The translations under genes and the position numbers were made by a program. Below, one piece after another: positions 52,212-61,185 of a stretch of DNA of 64,000 nt; position 1 is the stretch's first letter, and each line of letters starts with the position of its first letter. The notes beneath the pieces were generated by a model. That model made no database searches. It was not told where the DNA came from and saw nothing but the letters and a program-made list of their open reading frames with translations. The stretch spans positions 1,550,001 through 1,614,000 of the forward strand of contig NZ_CP109130.1 of the NCBI RefSeq assembly GCF_035917975.1, given 5' to 3'. This DNA is from Streptosporangium sp. NBC_01756 (GTDB taxonomy: Bacteria > Actinomycetota > Actinomycetes > Streptosporangiales > Streptosporangiaceae).

Positions 52212-52553
52212 TGGGAGGGCGAGATCGTCACCCGGCTCGACCCGGTGGAGCACCCCGTGATCCGCGTGCATCCGGAGACGGGGCGCAAGGGCATCTTCGT
52301 CAACCCGGGCTTCACCTCCCACATCGTCGGGGTTTCGGACGCCGAGAGCCGGGCCGTCCTCGACCTGCTGTACGCCCACCTGACCAAGCCCGAGCACATC
52401 GTTCGCCACAGGTGGCGGGCGGGTGATGTGGTGATGTGGGACAACCGGAGCACGGCACACTATGCCAACCGCGACTACGGTGCCACCCGACGCGTCATGC
52501 ACCGCATCACCCTGCGCGGCGACCAGCCTTTCGGTCCCGCAACGACCCGATGA
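52212..52553 (+). pseudogene. TauD/TfdA dioxygenase, 3' fragment
   Basis: The last 115 or so codons of a TauD/TfdA Fe(II)/2-oxoglutarate dioxygenase: LDPVEHPVIRVHPETGRKGI, then FVNPGFTSHIVG and the C-terminal metal/2-OG region VVMWDNRSTAHYANRDYG with RRVMHRITL. A full enzyme is about 290 residues; the N-terminal two thirds, including the HxD iron site, are absent, and family resemblance stops near 52212. An apparent GTG at 52245 keeps the tail open but cannot make a functional enzyme. Confidence 0.8.
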
Positions 52554-52589
52554 CCGCCCGCTTCATCCGCCGCCGGCCACCTCGCGCAC

Positions 52590-52783
52590 ACCACTCTCGA
52601 AACACCGGATGACCTGCTGTTTCACCTTTCCTCCGGGCGGCACGCGCGCATCGCTTCGGCCACTCGTTCCGCAGCGCGGAAAAGCACGATTCCACCATCG
52701 CGTCGTCGAAGCACACGCCGGTACGGCCAGCCGATCGGCGGACATCCAGCCCGGCAAGGACTTTTTCCGCACTGCGGCTTTTC
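52590..52783 (-). pseudogene. IS3-family transposase remnant
   Basis: Minus-strand reading gives SAEKVLAGLDVRRSAGRTGV followed by CFDDAMVESCFSALRNEW, the well-known integrase-core segment of IS3 OrfB (normally ...GRTGVCFDNAMAESFF...). After a frame change the next block VKQQVIRCFESG matches the following IS3 segment. Both ends are missing and no inverted repeats were found. It lies just beyond the truncated TauD gene. Confidence 0.75.
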
Positions 52784-52861
52784 AGGAGGAGCCCCTTTTC
52801 CCGGATCGCCGACCCCCACGAAGGGCCGGCGTTGGCAAGGTGATCCGAACGAGTCCCGGGT

Positions 52862-52958
52862 CAGGATTGATACCGGTTATCAACTGCGGATACGGTCTTC
52901 GGCCGGTTACCGGTGTCCGGTCCCGTCCATGGTCGTCGCCACTTGGTCGGTCACCCAG
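52862..52958. repeat. Dispersed repeat, copy A
   Basis: About 97 bases alignable with copy B at 60418-60517; core GTCCGGTCCCGTCCATGGTC and the end GGTCGGTCACCCA are shared with copies B and C. Located 117 bases before the DUF6461 gene. Confidence 0.65.
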
Positions 52959-53075
52959 AATGCCTTCCTGGGAAAGGGGCATCACTCGACATTTTCTTCG
53001 CCGACCGAATGTCCGAAACTCTTTTTTGTCGGTGACTGCTGCAATCATGCGGCTCACGTGACCAAAGGAGTGACA

Positions 53076-53681
53076 ATGACAGAGAAGCCCGAAGAATTCG
53101 CCTGGCTCTCCGGCTGCGAAACACTGGATGAAATCTACTGCGTGTCCTTCGTTCGGGGCATCCCCCCGGAAGAAGTCCTCCGCCGGTTCGGCGTGGACGA
53201 GAACACCATGGAGGAGGTCACGTTCGACGAGCTGGACGAGCGCTCAGCGGAGAGCATGCGGGACGATGTGGCCGGTTACATCGGCGCCGCGCAGATCGGT
53301 GGCTGGACCCTGGTCATCGAACCGGGGGGATGGCAGATCGCCGTCGACTCCGAGATCCACGGCCGGGTCTCGCAGGGGACCGAGGTCGTGTCGGTCTGCC
53401 GCCACGACTACGCCTCGGATACCTTCGCCTACATAGTCGACGGCAAGCCGGTCGTCTGGTTCGACCCGCGCATGCCGGACGCACGGTCGGGCAGTGATCC
53501 GGACCGCTTCATCGTGGAGATGCGCCGGGTAGGGCTGGACCCCAATCATGACATCGACGGTCCGGGCATCGCCTTTCCCATTCCGAGTTCGTTCGCCCTG
53601 GCGAGCAGAATCACCGGACTGTCTTTCTCCTCCGAAATGCTGGATCTACAGTTCCTCGGCGCAGAAACCCTTGAGGAATGA
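53076..53681 (+). CDS. DUF6461-family protein
   Basis: 201 residues from ATG at 53076 with AAAGGAG 7 bases upstream; the open frame from 52929 includes repeat DNA and is rejected. N-terminus FAWLSGCETLDEIYCVSFVR, then GIPPEEVLRRFGVDE, a Trp-rich middle (IGGWTLVIEPGGWQI) and DPDRFIVEMRRVGLDP match the actinobacterial DUF6461 family, which contains no known catalytic residues. Soluble. A truncated relative of its first 25 codons lies at 57925-58017. Function unknown; such genes are frequent in accessory regions. Confidence 0.85.
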   Translation: MTEKPEEFAWLSGCETLDEIYCVSFVRGIPPEEVLRRFGVDENTMEEVTFDELDERSAESMRDDVAGYIGAAQIGGWTLVIEPGGWQIAVDSEIHGRVSQGTEVVSVCRHDYASDTFAYIVDGKPVVWFDPRMPDARSGSDPDRFIVEMRRVGLDPNHDIDGPGIAFPIPSSFALASRITGLSFSSEMLDLQFLGAETLEE

Positions 53682-53906
53682 TTCAGTCCTTTTGAAATCG
53701 TTCTGGTCGACAGAACCGGTCGCTCTGGCCTCCACACCGACGACGCACCTGTTGTTCCGTTCGAGGACAAGGTGGCAATCCCGGAAAGCCGAAAGGCCGT
53801 GTGACTCTCCCTCGTACGGTGGAGATCTGGCCTAAGGGGTTGAGCCCGGTGGGCACACTGCAACCCCCGACGCCAGTAGACACGCCGGGGGCAAGTCCTT
53901 TCAGGA

Positions 53907-54365
53907 TCAGCAGCCGCACGCGACGGCGTGGACAGGAGCCGTCAGCGGGTCGACGGGCCGCCTCTCGACACCGGAGGGGGTGACGACAGGGAAGCTCTCG
54001 CGCGCCCAGTACTCGAAGCCGCCGAGCATCTCCTTGACGTCATAGCCCAGCTTGGCGAACTCCAGCGCCGCACGCGTCGCGCCGTTGCACCCGGGTCCCC
54101 AGCAGTACGTCACTACGGTCACGTCGCGGGAGATGATCGATGGCGCCCGGGCGGCGATCTCCGCCGTGGGCAGGTGAAGCGCACCCTCGATGTGGCCCTG
54201 ACGCCAGCTCTCCAGGCTGCGCGAGTCGACCACGACGATGCGCGAATCGCCCGCGCCGAGATCGGCATAAACATCGGACACATCCGTCTCGAACATCAGA
54301 CGGGCTGAGAAATGAGCGACGGCGGCCAGAGGGGCGGCGGCCGGAGCGCCGAGAACAGCAGACAT
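53907..54365 (-). CDS. Rhodanese-like sulfurtransferase
   Basis: 152-residue single-domain rhodanese. IVVVDSRSLESWRQGHIEGA is the N-terminal CH2A motif and TYCWGPGCNGATRAALEFAK the active-site loop with the catalytic Cys; a second Cys in the loop (CWGPGC) could form a disulfide. The C-terminal tail ends CGC. Start at 54365. Divergent from the GlxA-type regulator, a pairing in which the regulator usually controls the rhodanese. Role in persulfide or thiosulfate chemistry is likely. Confidence 0.88.
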   Translation of the reverse strand: MSAVLGAPAAAPLAAVAHFSARLMFETDVSDVYADLGAGDSRIVVVDSRSLESWRQGHIEGALHLPTAEIAARAPSIISRDVTVVTYCWGPGCNGATRAALEFAKLGYDVKEMLGGFEYWARESFPVVTPSGVERRPVDPLTAPVHAVACGC

Positions 54366-54460
54366 TTCGCGACTACCTCCAACTTGTTTCCTCTGATGGT
54401 GTCGCCCGCCCCCATGCCCTGGCGAGTGGCACGAATGCCTAATATCGCTAATATCCAGCC

Positions 54461-55429
54461 ATGCTCCAGCGTTATGACAGCTACCGCACCGTCTCGGTCC
54501 TGGCCTTCGACGGCATGAGCCCCTTCGAACTGGGGTGCGTCGTCGAGGTCTTCGGCCTGCCCCGGCCGGAGCTGGACGTCCCGTGGTACGACCTCGTGGT
54601 GTGCGCCGAGCATGACGGCCCGCTGCGGGCGGTCGGCGGCTTCACCGTCCAGGCGACGCACGGGCTGGACATGTTCGCCGAGGCGCAGACAGTGATCGTC
54701 CCGGGTGTGCCAGACGTCCGCGCCGAGGTCTCTCCGGCGCTCATCGGCGCGTTGCGACGAGCGCACGAGCGGGGCGCCCGCATCGTGTCGATCTGCTCGG
54801 GGGCCTTCGCCCTCGCAGCGGCCGGGCTCCTGGATGGCCGGTCGGCCACCACGCACTGGAGGTACGCCGAGCTGCTACAGGAGCGTTTTCCTCAGGTCGG
54901 AGTCGATCCCGGCGTGCTGTACGTGGACAGTGGTGACGTTCTGACGAGCGCGGGTAGCGCGGCCGGCCTCGACTTGCTGATCCATCTGGTCCGCCGGGAC
55001 CATGGCCCCCGTGTGGCCAACACAGTGGCAAGGAGGCTGGTCGTGCCGCCGCACCGTGAGGGCGGCCAGGCGCAGTTCGTCGAGGCCGCTGTCGCCCCCA
55101 TTGAGGACGACGACGCCGTGGCGAGGGCGATGGAATGGACGTTGGCCGATCTCTCCCGTCCGATCACAGTGGCGGCGCTGGCCCGTGTCGCCGGGATGTC
55201 AGAGCGCAGCTTCGTCCGGCATTTCAACCGCAGAACCGGGACAAGCCCGCTGCGCTGGGTGATCGCGCAACGGATCGCGGCCAGCCTTCCCCTGCTGGAG
55301 TCGGCCACAGTTCCGGTCGAGGAGATCGGGGCCGCCGTCGGTTTTGAAAGCCCGGCGACCTTCCGCCACCACTTCAGCCGCTCGATGCACACCTCCCCGT
55401 CCGCGTACCGGAAGGCATTCGGCCGCTGA
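54461..55429 (+). CDS. GlxA-family transcriptional regulator (DJ-1/PfpI plus AraC)
   Basis: 322 residues. N-terminal DJ-1/PfpI-like domain (about 1-180: VLAFDGMSPFELGCVVEVFG, IVSICSGAFALAAAGLLDG with the elbow Cys) and C-terminal double AraC helix-turn-helix (about 225-320: ITVAALARVAGMSERSFVRH, EIGAAVGFESPATFRHHF). ATG at 54461. Divergent, with a 95-base promoter gap, from the rhodanese gene, which is its likely target. Signal unknown. Confidence 0.9.
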   Translation: MLQRYDSYRTVSVLAFDGMSPFELGCVVEVFGLPRPELDVPWYDLVVCAEHDGPLRAVGGFTVQATHGLDMFAEAQTVIVPGVPDVRAEVSPALIGALRRAHERGARIVSICSGAFALAAAGLLDGRSATTHWRYAELLQERFPQVGVDPGVLYVDSGDVLTSAGSAAGLDLLIHLVRRDHGPRVANTVARRLVVPPHREGGQAQFVEAAVAPIEDDDAVARAMEWTLADLSRPITVAALARVAGMSERSFVRHFNRRTGTSPLRWVIAQRIAASLPLLESATVPVEEIGAAVGFESPATFRHHFSRSMHTSPSAYRKAFGR

Positions 55430-55552
55430 CCTGCCCGCCCGCCTACTCGCGCAAGGCATCGATCGAAAGCTACGCGCAAGCGGCCTCAGCCACCGACACC
55501 CCTCCTCGACCAGGCCGCGCAGCGTGGCCGGCCTTCCCGGACCCACGACGCG

Positions 55553-56434
55553 TCACCGGCGAATCTCCCGGGGCGTGATCGCGACGGTCAGGCCGTCGAG
55601 CAGGCGTTCGAGGCCGAAGGCGAACAGCGACTCCAGGTCGAGCTCCGTGCCCGGCTCCGCGACCTGGGCGATCAGCGGCCCGTCGATGGAGAGCCGGGCC
55701 GTACTCCACTGCCTGCTGGTCATCCCCGTGTCCAACTCGGCGCCGACCTCGCTCTCGATGTTCACCGCCGTCCCTCGCACATAGTTGACCATCGTGGCGT
55801 AGATGTGCATTCGGGTATTCGAGTCCAGGCCGAGGCCGTCGAGCGCACGCAGGGTCCACAGCCCGTATGCCAGCAGCCCCGGCAGCGTGACCGGCCGGGT
55901 GATGGACACCAGTCGCGGCAACCAGGGATGACGCTGGTAGGCCGCCCACTGCAGCTGAGCGGCCACCCGCAGATGGGAACGCCATCCCGGTGGCGGCTCC
56001 GGATAGCTGATCTCGGCGAACGCGGCGTCGGCGATCAGCTGGGTGAGCTCGGCCTTGGCCTCGAGGCGGCGGTAGAGGGCCATGGTGGCGACTCCGAGCT
56101 TGGCCGCCACCGCCCGCATGGACAGCGCGGCCAAGCCATCGGTGTCGGCGATCTCCATGGCCGCGTGGACGACCCGGTCGCGTTCGAGACCCCCGGTCGA
56201 ACGCGAGGGCAGCCTCCGGGGAGCGACCACGGCGCCGACCCGAGAGGCAGACTCGATGGCGCCTGCATGCTTGAGCGCGGCCAGCGCCTTGGTGGCCGTC
56301 GCCATGGCGACACCCCACTCACGCATGATCGCCCTGGTGGTGGGGATGGAATCGCCGGGCCGCAACCGTCCATCGGCGATGCGCCGCTCGATGTCGGCGA
56401 CGATCCGGAGGTAGGGCGGTTGCGGATCGTTCAC
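55553..56434 (-). CDS. GntR-TetR fusion transcriptional regulator
   Basis: 293 residues with two DNA-binding domains: an N-terminal GntR winged helix (about 5-70: PGDSIPTTRAIMREWGVAMA, SRVGAVVAP) and a TetR helix-turn-helix (about 85-135: DGLAALSMRAVAAKLGVATM) followed by a TetR C-terminal ligand domain (PWLPRLVSITRPVTLPGLLA). This domain order is known in actinomycetes but uncommon. It lies 19 bases downstream of the carotenoid oxygenase gene on the same strand, probably co-transcribed, and a perfect 26-bp palindrome precedes that gene: an autoregulated unit is inferred. Confidence 0.9.
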   Translation of the reverse strand: MNDPQPPYLRIVADIERRIADGRLRPGDSIPTTRAIMREWGVAMATATKALAALKHAGAIESASRVGAVVAPRRLPSRSTGGLERDRVVHAAMEIADTDGLAALSMRAVAAKLGVATMALYRRLEAKAELTQLIADAAFAEISYPEPPPGWRSHLRVAAQLQWAAYQRHPWLPRLVSITRPVTLPGLLAYGLWTLRALDGLGLDSNTRMHIYATMVNYVRGTAVNIESEVGAELDTGMTSRQWSTARLSIDGPLIAQVAEPGTELDLESLFAFGLERLLDGLTVAITPREIRR

Positions 56435-56453
56435 GAGGCCATGTTGCCACGCC

Positions 56454-57713
56454 TCAGCGGTCGGGCAGCCAGTTGCCGTGCAGACCGAGCGGCACCCTGA
56501 CAGGGAGGTGGACGCGTGCGACGGGCTCGCCGGTGAAGTCCTGGGCGGAGAGGATCACCAGGTCGCTGGCGTTTCGGAGGGGGTTGTGCACGTACGTGAG
56601 CAGGTACCCCTCGTCCTCCCCATACCCCACGGCGGCGAACGAGGCCTCCCCGACCGCCTCGCCCTTGCCGAACCCGTGCACCTCGGCCGTCCCCCGTTCC
56701 AGGTCATGCTTGACCAGGGCGTTGGTGAAGGCGTCGTCCGGCGGCATGCCCTCGGGCGTGAACGGGATCCCGTACAGGGCGGTCGCGGCCGAGTAGCCAT
56801 ATCGGTACGGGCGGGTGGTACGCGCGTCGTTCACCCGCGGAAAGTCCTGCGGCCGGTCGTCGATGCGCCGCTGGTGGATCTTGTCCGGCGCGATCGTCCA
56901 GCGGTCCAGCATCGGCCGGATCGCCCCGGGGTCCGCGGGATCGAACGGCCCCTCGGCAGTGACCAGGTCGACCACGACCGAGTCGCCGTCGTCATAGGCG
57001 TTGAGCGTGTGACTGACATGGATCGGGTCGATGTCCAGCCAGCGCACGTCACCGCCGGTCCGTGGCATGACCCCCACGCGCGTCGGGTGCTCCGGCAGCC
57101 ACCGGCAATCAAATCCGTCGAAGCCCAGTGGCGTGTCCCACAACACCACGTGGTTCTCGGTGAGCGCGAAGTCGTGCATGAACGGCGTCCGCGGCAGGGG
57201 GACGGCGGTGCTCCGGATGACGCTTCCCCCGGCGTCGGTCACGATGTACTGGACGAGGTCGCGGCCCATCATGTACGACAGCGAGTGCAGTTCGCCGGTG
57301 AGCGGGTCGTGCTTGGAGTGCGCCCCCGCCGTGAACCCCTCCGCGGTCCCTCCCAGATCGCATACGCCCACGGTGTTGAGCTCCTCGTCCAGCTCGGCGG
57401 GCGGCAGGCCCCCCTCCGCCATGGCGAAGGTGCGCTGGGCGTGCTCGATCACGTGCACCATGGGTGCGAAGCCCGGTGTGCGCACGAAGCGGTTGCGATA
57501 CCACTCGGCCTTGCCGTCACGCAGCCGCACCCCGTGCACCATGCCTTGGCCCATGCCCCAGATGTGCACCACGGGGTCTTCCACGCCCAGTGGGTTGGGC
57601 CCGTTGCGCAGGTAACGGCCGTTGAGTTCGGCTGGGATCCACCCGGTGACCGGGAGATCATAGGCGGTGACCTCTTCAGTGGCGGGCGCGAAAGGCCCTT
57701 CCAGATACTTCAT
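56454..57713 (-). CDS. Carotenoid oxygenase-family dioxygenase
   Basis: 419-residue non-heme iron enzyme cleaving a double bond of carotenoids, stilbenes or similar. Family blocks: LNGRYLRNGPNPLG near the N-terminus, SKHDPLTGELHSLSY, HDFALTENHVVLW and VSHTLNAYDDGDSVVVDL, and the last iron His in LGLHGNW close to the C-terminus. Four expected His ligands are visible. Start at 57713 (MKYLEG); the frame to 57878 would cross the palindrome and is rejected. Likely repressed by the GntR-TetR protein encoded next. Substrate unknown; aromatic or apocarotenoid both possible. Confidence 0.92.
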   Translation of the reverse strand: MKYLEGPFAPATEEVTAYDLPVTGWIPAELNGRYLRNGPNPLGVEDPVVHIWGMGQGMVHGVRLRDGKAEWYRNRFVRTPGFAPMVHVIEHAQRTFAMAEGGLPPAELDEELNTVGVCDLGGTAEGFTAGAHSKHDPLTGELHSLSYMMGRDLVQYIVTDAGGSVIRSTAVPLPRTPFMHDFALTENHVVLWDTPLGFDGFDCRWLPEHPTRVGVMPRTGGDVRWLDIDPIHVSHTLNAYDDGDSVVVDLVTAEGPFDPADPGAIRPMLDRWTIAPDKIHQRRIDDRPQDFPRVNDARTTRPYRYGYSAATALYGIPFTPEGMPPDDAFTNALVKHDLERGTAEVHGFGKGEAVGEASFAAVGYGEDEGYLLTYVHNPLRNASDLVILSAQDFTGEPVARVHLPVRVPLGLHGNWLPDR

Positions 57714-57766
57714 GTGGACACCGTACGCAGGAGAACGCCTGAGCCTACGTCCACGATGGAAAACGC

Positions 57767-57792
57767 CATGCTGTGCACTAGTGCACAGCATG
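57767..57792. promoter_or_regulatory. Perfect 26-bp palindromic operator
   Basis: Half-site CATGCTGTGCACT (57767-57779) followed by its exact complement (57780-57792), centred on CACTAGTG, 54 bp upstream of the carotenoid oxygenase start. Size and symmetry fit a TetR-type operator; the adjacent GntR-TetR regulator is the obvious candidate. Confidence 0.8.
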
Positions 57793-57924
57793 AGTGCGCC
57801 TGAAACGGGACGGTACGGCGGTGAACCGCACTCCAAGGCCGTATGGGCGCGCTCATGATCAACGCACCTCGGATCCATGAGCCGCGATCAAGGGTTGTCT
57901 TTCTGCCATGTGTCGAATCGAGTG

Positions 57925-58017
57925 ATGATGACCTCGTGCCCTGAGGAGTTCTGTTGGCTCTCCGACTGCGAAGAACTGGCTGAGATCTACTGCGTGTCCT
58001 TCGATTGTCTTCCGTGA
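57925..58017 (+). pseudogene. DUF6461 gene, 5' fragment
   Basis: 30 codons starting ATG ATG and ending TGA. PEEFCWLSDCEELAEIYCVS matches PEEFAWLSGCETLDEIYCVS of the complete DUF6461 gene at 53076. After the matching stretch the frame stops within five codons. The remaining gene is missing. Confidence 0.75.
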
Positions 58018-58149
58018 ACCCTTTTCATCCTCGGGTGAGTTCGTAGTTCTGTAGGACGGCGGTGGCCCTGCAGAGGTGTCCGGCCTTATGTGGGCAGCCC
58101 GTCCGATGCGGAGAAGGGCGGGGGCGTCCGGTGATTGAAGGCGTACGGG

Positions 58150-60204
58150 TCATGTGGTGACAGAGGGCACGGGGGTCTCGGTCGTGGTGGTGAGGTGATC
58201 GCGGAGGACGGCGTGACGGAACTGGTAGAACGGGCCGACCGCGCGCAGGACTCCGAGACGGTGCATGTCGCCCAGGAACCGCATGAGCCGCAGGGGCAGA
58301 CGACCCGACAGGGCGGTGGGCAGCAGGCCGATCGTGGCCAGCAGCCAGGCCTGGCGGGTCTGCTGCACCACGCCGAGGACGGCTCCGCTGAACAGACCCC
58401 AGCCAAGGTCCCGCCAGAATTCCGTCTGCGATGGGCCGAGGTAGGAGGTGACGTAGTCGCCGGTCAACGCGATGACAGCCCCCACCAGCAGTCCGTTGAC
58501 GAGCCGGAGCCCGAGCAAGGACCGATTGACCTTCCATGAGGTCAGTGGCGTGAGCGCGGCGGTGAAAGGCAGAAGCGTGTCCGTGGGCTCAGGTTTCCGT
58601 TTAGCGGAGGGCATCCGGTCGTTCATCACGATCACCATCCACATGCCCAGCGCGAGCACCAGCCCACTGGCCAGCGCCGCCTTGAAACCGACGGTCGTCG
58701 ACAGACCGAGGACGATGAAGGTCGGCGGTCCCAGCAGGATGAGGAGAAGCCAGTGGCCGTGCTGGCTGATCGTGGCGGTGATCCGCCGGGCGACCGGGAG
58801 CTGGGTGAAGTCGAGAGCGTTCAGCGCGCTGCTCTGGCAGGCGAACCCGAACACCAGCCCTGCCGCCATGCCCAGAACGGGCCCGTCACCCAACCCGGCG
58901 GCCAAGCCGACGGGAAGGCCGTAAAGCAGCGCTGCGCAGGACTTCACCGCCCACAGGCGGCCTCGCGTGGTCAGCTCCCACCAGGCCAGATCTGGGGATC
59001 CTTCCTCGGACAGGGTGACCAGCCACCGCCGCACCCGCTCAGGGCGGGTGGTCCGCTGGTGGGCCTGGAGCAGCGCGGGGACGAGACCATCCAGGAGATG
59101 CGTCTGCAGCGAGGCGGCGTCCGTGTAGGTCGTGACCAGCGCCGTCGGGTCCTGGGCTCGGTCGAGATAGGTGGCCCTGAGCAGCCAGAGCCCCAGCGCC
59201 GTCGACGTCACAGCAGCGAGCGCGGGAGCACGCCCCGACTCCAGCATCTCCAGCACCGCCACCCAGGCGGGCGAGGGACGCGGGCCGAGACAGTCGGACA
59301 GATACGTATGAGCGTCCCGAGCGGTCAACTCTCTGGGCACGATGACGGCCGCCGCCTTGAGCGCCCGGCGTGCCTCCTGCAACGCCCCGCCGTACTCCGT
59401 CGTCCGTGAGGTGACGATGACCTGGTCGCGCTCGCTGAGGGTCTCGCTCAGCGCGGCGATGACGCCCGCGCGGGCGGCCGGAGGCAGCTCGTCGAGCCCG
59501 TCGAGGATGGCCAGGATATGCCCGCCCGAAGCCAGCGTCTCCGCCGTGTCCGGACCTCTCTTGCCGCGCATGGCCAGGTAGTCGGTGCGCAGGCGTTCGG
59601 CCACCCAGCCCGCCAGGCGGGGATGGGTCTCGGTGTTCCAGTCCGCGACGGACAGCAGCACCGGGACGGGCTCGTCGTCGGTGCGGTCCCTGATCAGTTC
59701 GAGCAGGAGTTGTACGGCCAGCGTCGTCTTCCCGGTGCCTGGGCCGCCGGTGATGACCAGGCGGCGGCGCCGTAACCGACGGAACTCGCCCGCCAGGGCG
59801 GCGATCTGGTCCGACCGGCCGGTGAAGGAGAGCTCACCGTCGGCGATGAGGTGCGGATGGTCCATGAACCTGGCGCGGCGCGTCACCTGCCACGAGACCG
59901 GGATCGGCGGATCGCCGAGTGAACGCCTGGACAGCTCCTGGTACCAGAAGGTGTCCACCAGGCCGGCCAACCGCTCCTTCGTCTCGGCGAGGGTACCCAT
60001 GGGCTGAGGGGCATACTTCGCTTGCTGGCGGACCGCCCCCGCGGCGGCCAGCGTCAGGACCACGGCGCCAATGGTCCAGGGTCTGCTCCACTGGCCGTCG
60101 TTCAGCACCTGGTTGACAGCGACGGCGACCACGGAAGGCCCCAGAATCGCGGCGAGGCCCCAGGCCCAGAAGCGGAACGTCATGCGGAGATTCTGATATT
60201 TCAT
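58150..60204 (-). CDS. NACHT-domain NTPase with multiple membrane helices
   Basis: About 684 residues. Two N-terminal membrane helices, then a NACHT ATPase with Walker A GGPGTGKTT (153-161) and Walker B ILAILDGLDELPP, followed by a C-terminal membrane part with about six hydrophobic segments (for example LYGLPVGLAAGLGDGPVLGM, GHWLLLILLGPPTFIVLGL) and a final soluble tail YQFRHAVLRDHL. The start is unsure: ATG at 60204 (MKYQN), 60183 (MTFRF) or 60279. STAND-type, membrane-anchored protein; in Streptomyces such NACHT proteins are common and some are antiviral or signal transducers. No clear effector gene nearby. Confidence 0.85.
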   Translation of the reverse strand: MKYQNLRMTFRFWAWGLAAILGPSVVAVAVNQVLNDGQWSRPWTIGAVVLTLAAAGAVRQQAKYAPQPMGTLAETKERLAGLVDTFWYQELSRRSLGDPPIPVSWQVTRRARFMDHPHLIADGELSFTGRSDQIAALAGEFRRLRRRRLVITGGPGTGKTTLAVQLLLELIRDRTDDEPVPVLLSVADWNTETHPRLAGWVAERLRTDYLAMRGKRGPDTAETLASGGHILAILDGLDELPPAARAGVIAALSETLSERDQVIVTSRTTEYGGALQEARRALKAAAVIVPRELTARDAHTYLSDCLGPRPSPAWVAVLEMLESGRAPALAAVTSTALGLWLLRATYLDRAQDPTALVTTYTDAASLQTHLLDGLVPALLQAHQRTTRPERVRRWLVTLSEEGSPDLAWWELTTRGRLWAVKSCAALLYGLPVGLAAGLGDGPVLGMAAGLVFGFACQSSALNALDFTQLPVARRITATISQHGHWLLLILLGPPTFIVLGLSTTVGFKAALASGLVLALGMWMVIVMNDRMPSAKRKPEPTDTLLPFTAALTPLTSWKVNRSLLGLRLVNGLLVGAVIALTGDYVTSYLGPSQTEFWRDLGWGLFSGAVLGVVQQTRQAWLLATIGLLPTALSGRLPLRLMRFLGDMHRLGVLRAVGPFYQFRHAVLRDHLTTTTETPVPSVTT

Positions 60205-60417
60205 CCCCAGATAACAGGATGGAATTGTGCAAATCGTAATCAATCGCCGAGGGAACAGAGGCGACCTGTCCACTCTCACACCACCGGACGTTCGACGATC
60301 GCCCTCTCAGGCCGCCGCATCAGCGGCCGCGGCGACGTCCCCAGCGCCCTTGTCATGATCCGTTCGGGATCCTCAACCGGGGTTCAGGCCGCACCCAGCG
60401 GGTGTGATGAGGGGGAT

Positions 60418-60517
60418 GACCAGGGCGGATACCGGACCTGACCTGGGTGTACGGTCCATGTCCGTCCACCGCTGTCCGGTCCCGTCTGTGGTCGTTGTCA
60501 CCCAGTTGGTCACCCAC
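60418..60517. repeat. Dispersed repeat, copy B
   Basis: About 100 bases. The left half (GACCAGGGCGGATACCGGAC onward) matches copy D at the window edge; the right half matches copies A and C. It ends 5 bases before the stop codon of the next minus-strand gene. Confidence 0.7.
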
Positions 60518-60521
60518 GGAT

Positions 60522-61121
60522 TCAGAAGTTCTCGCGCCATAGGTACCAGGGGCCGTAGTAGTACTCGACGTCGGCCTCGTACCCCTCTTCTTCCGGTAAC
60601 GGCGGTTCACCGTGCGGGCTCCATATGACGCCCTGCTGATGGATGTCGTCTCCCCCACCGGCCAGTGCGAAGCGCACCGTGTTCCCCTGCCGCGCGGCCC
60701 AGGAGACATCGAACAGCCCCAACGTTCTCGGGCCCATCTTCCAGTCGGCGCTTCCCGCCACCGCCGACTGTGCGACCGTCTCGAAGCTCTTTGCCGACAG
60801 AGCGAACCTGGACTTCTTCAGTTCTCCTACGGCGGGCAGCGCAAGCACCAGGATCCCGATGAGCGGTGGTGCCACCCAGCGCAAAAGGTTCCGCCTGACA
60901 CCCGGCCGGCTCGCCCGGTTGAAGAGCGCTACTGCGAGGCGCACGAACCAGACCACGCCGAGCACGAAGAAGGCAAGGAGCGCGGGCAGTACCCAAAGGG
61001 GGCCGGTACCGGGAAAACTCGCCTGGTACAGGAGCAGGAGGCCGATGACCGCCAGCGAGCCGATCACAGGGAAACCCGGTGCGCCGGTCGACCTCATCGG
61101 GGACCGTTCTTTCAACGTCAT
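60522..61121 (-). CDS. Small membrane protein, unknown
   Basis: 199 residues from ATG at 61121 (or 214 from 61166). Three hydrophobic segments in the first 120 residues (VIGSLAVIGLLLLYQASF, LWVLPALLAFFVLGVVWFV, LRWVAPPLIGILVLALPAVG), then a soluble outer or inner domain with WKMGPRTLGLFDVSWAARQ and a Tyr-rich end (DVEYYYGPWYLWRENF). No family recognised. Neighbour of an unknown lipoprotein on the same strand. Confidence 0.7.
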   Translation of the reverse strand: MTLKERSPMRSTGAPGFPVIGSLAVIGLLLLYQASFPGTGPLWVLPALLAFFVLGVVWFVRLAVALFNRASRPGVRRNLLRWVAPPLIGILVLALPAVGELKKSRFALSAKSFETVAQSAVAGSADWKMGPRTLGLFDVSWAARQGNTVRFALAGGGDDIHQQGVIWSPHGEPPLPEEEGYEADVEYYYGPWYLWRENF

Positions 61122-61185
61122 GGCAATTCCAACCAGGGTCGACCAACGGAGGGACGGCGTCATCACGCTTTTATAATCCGGCCTT

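Noticed and set aside
59302..59309. Fifth ATACGTAT site
   Set aside because: Lies inside the NACHT coding region, far from any start; probably chance.
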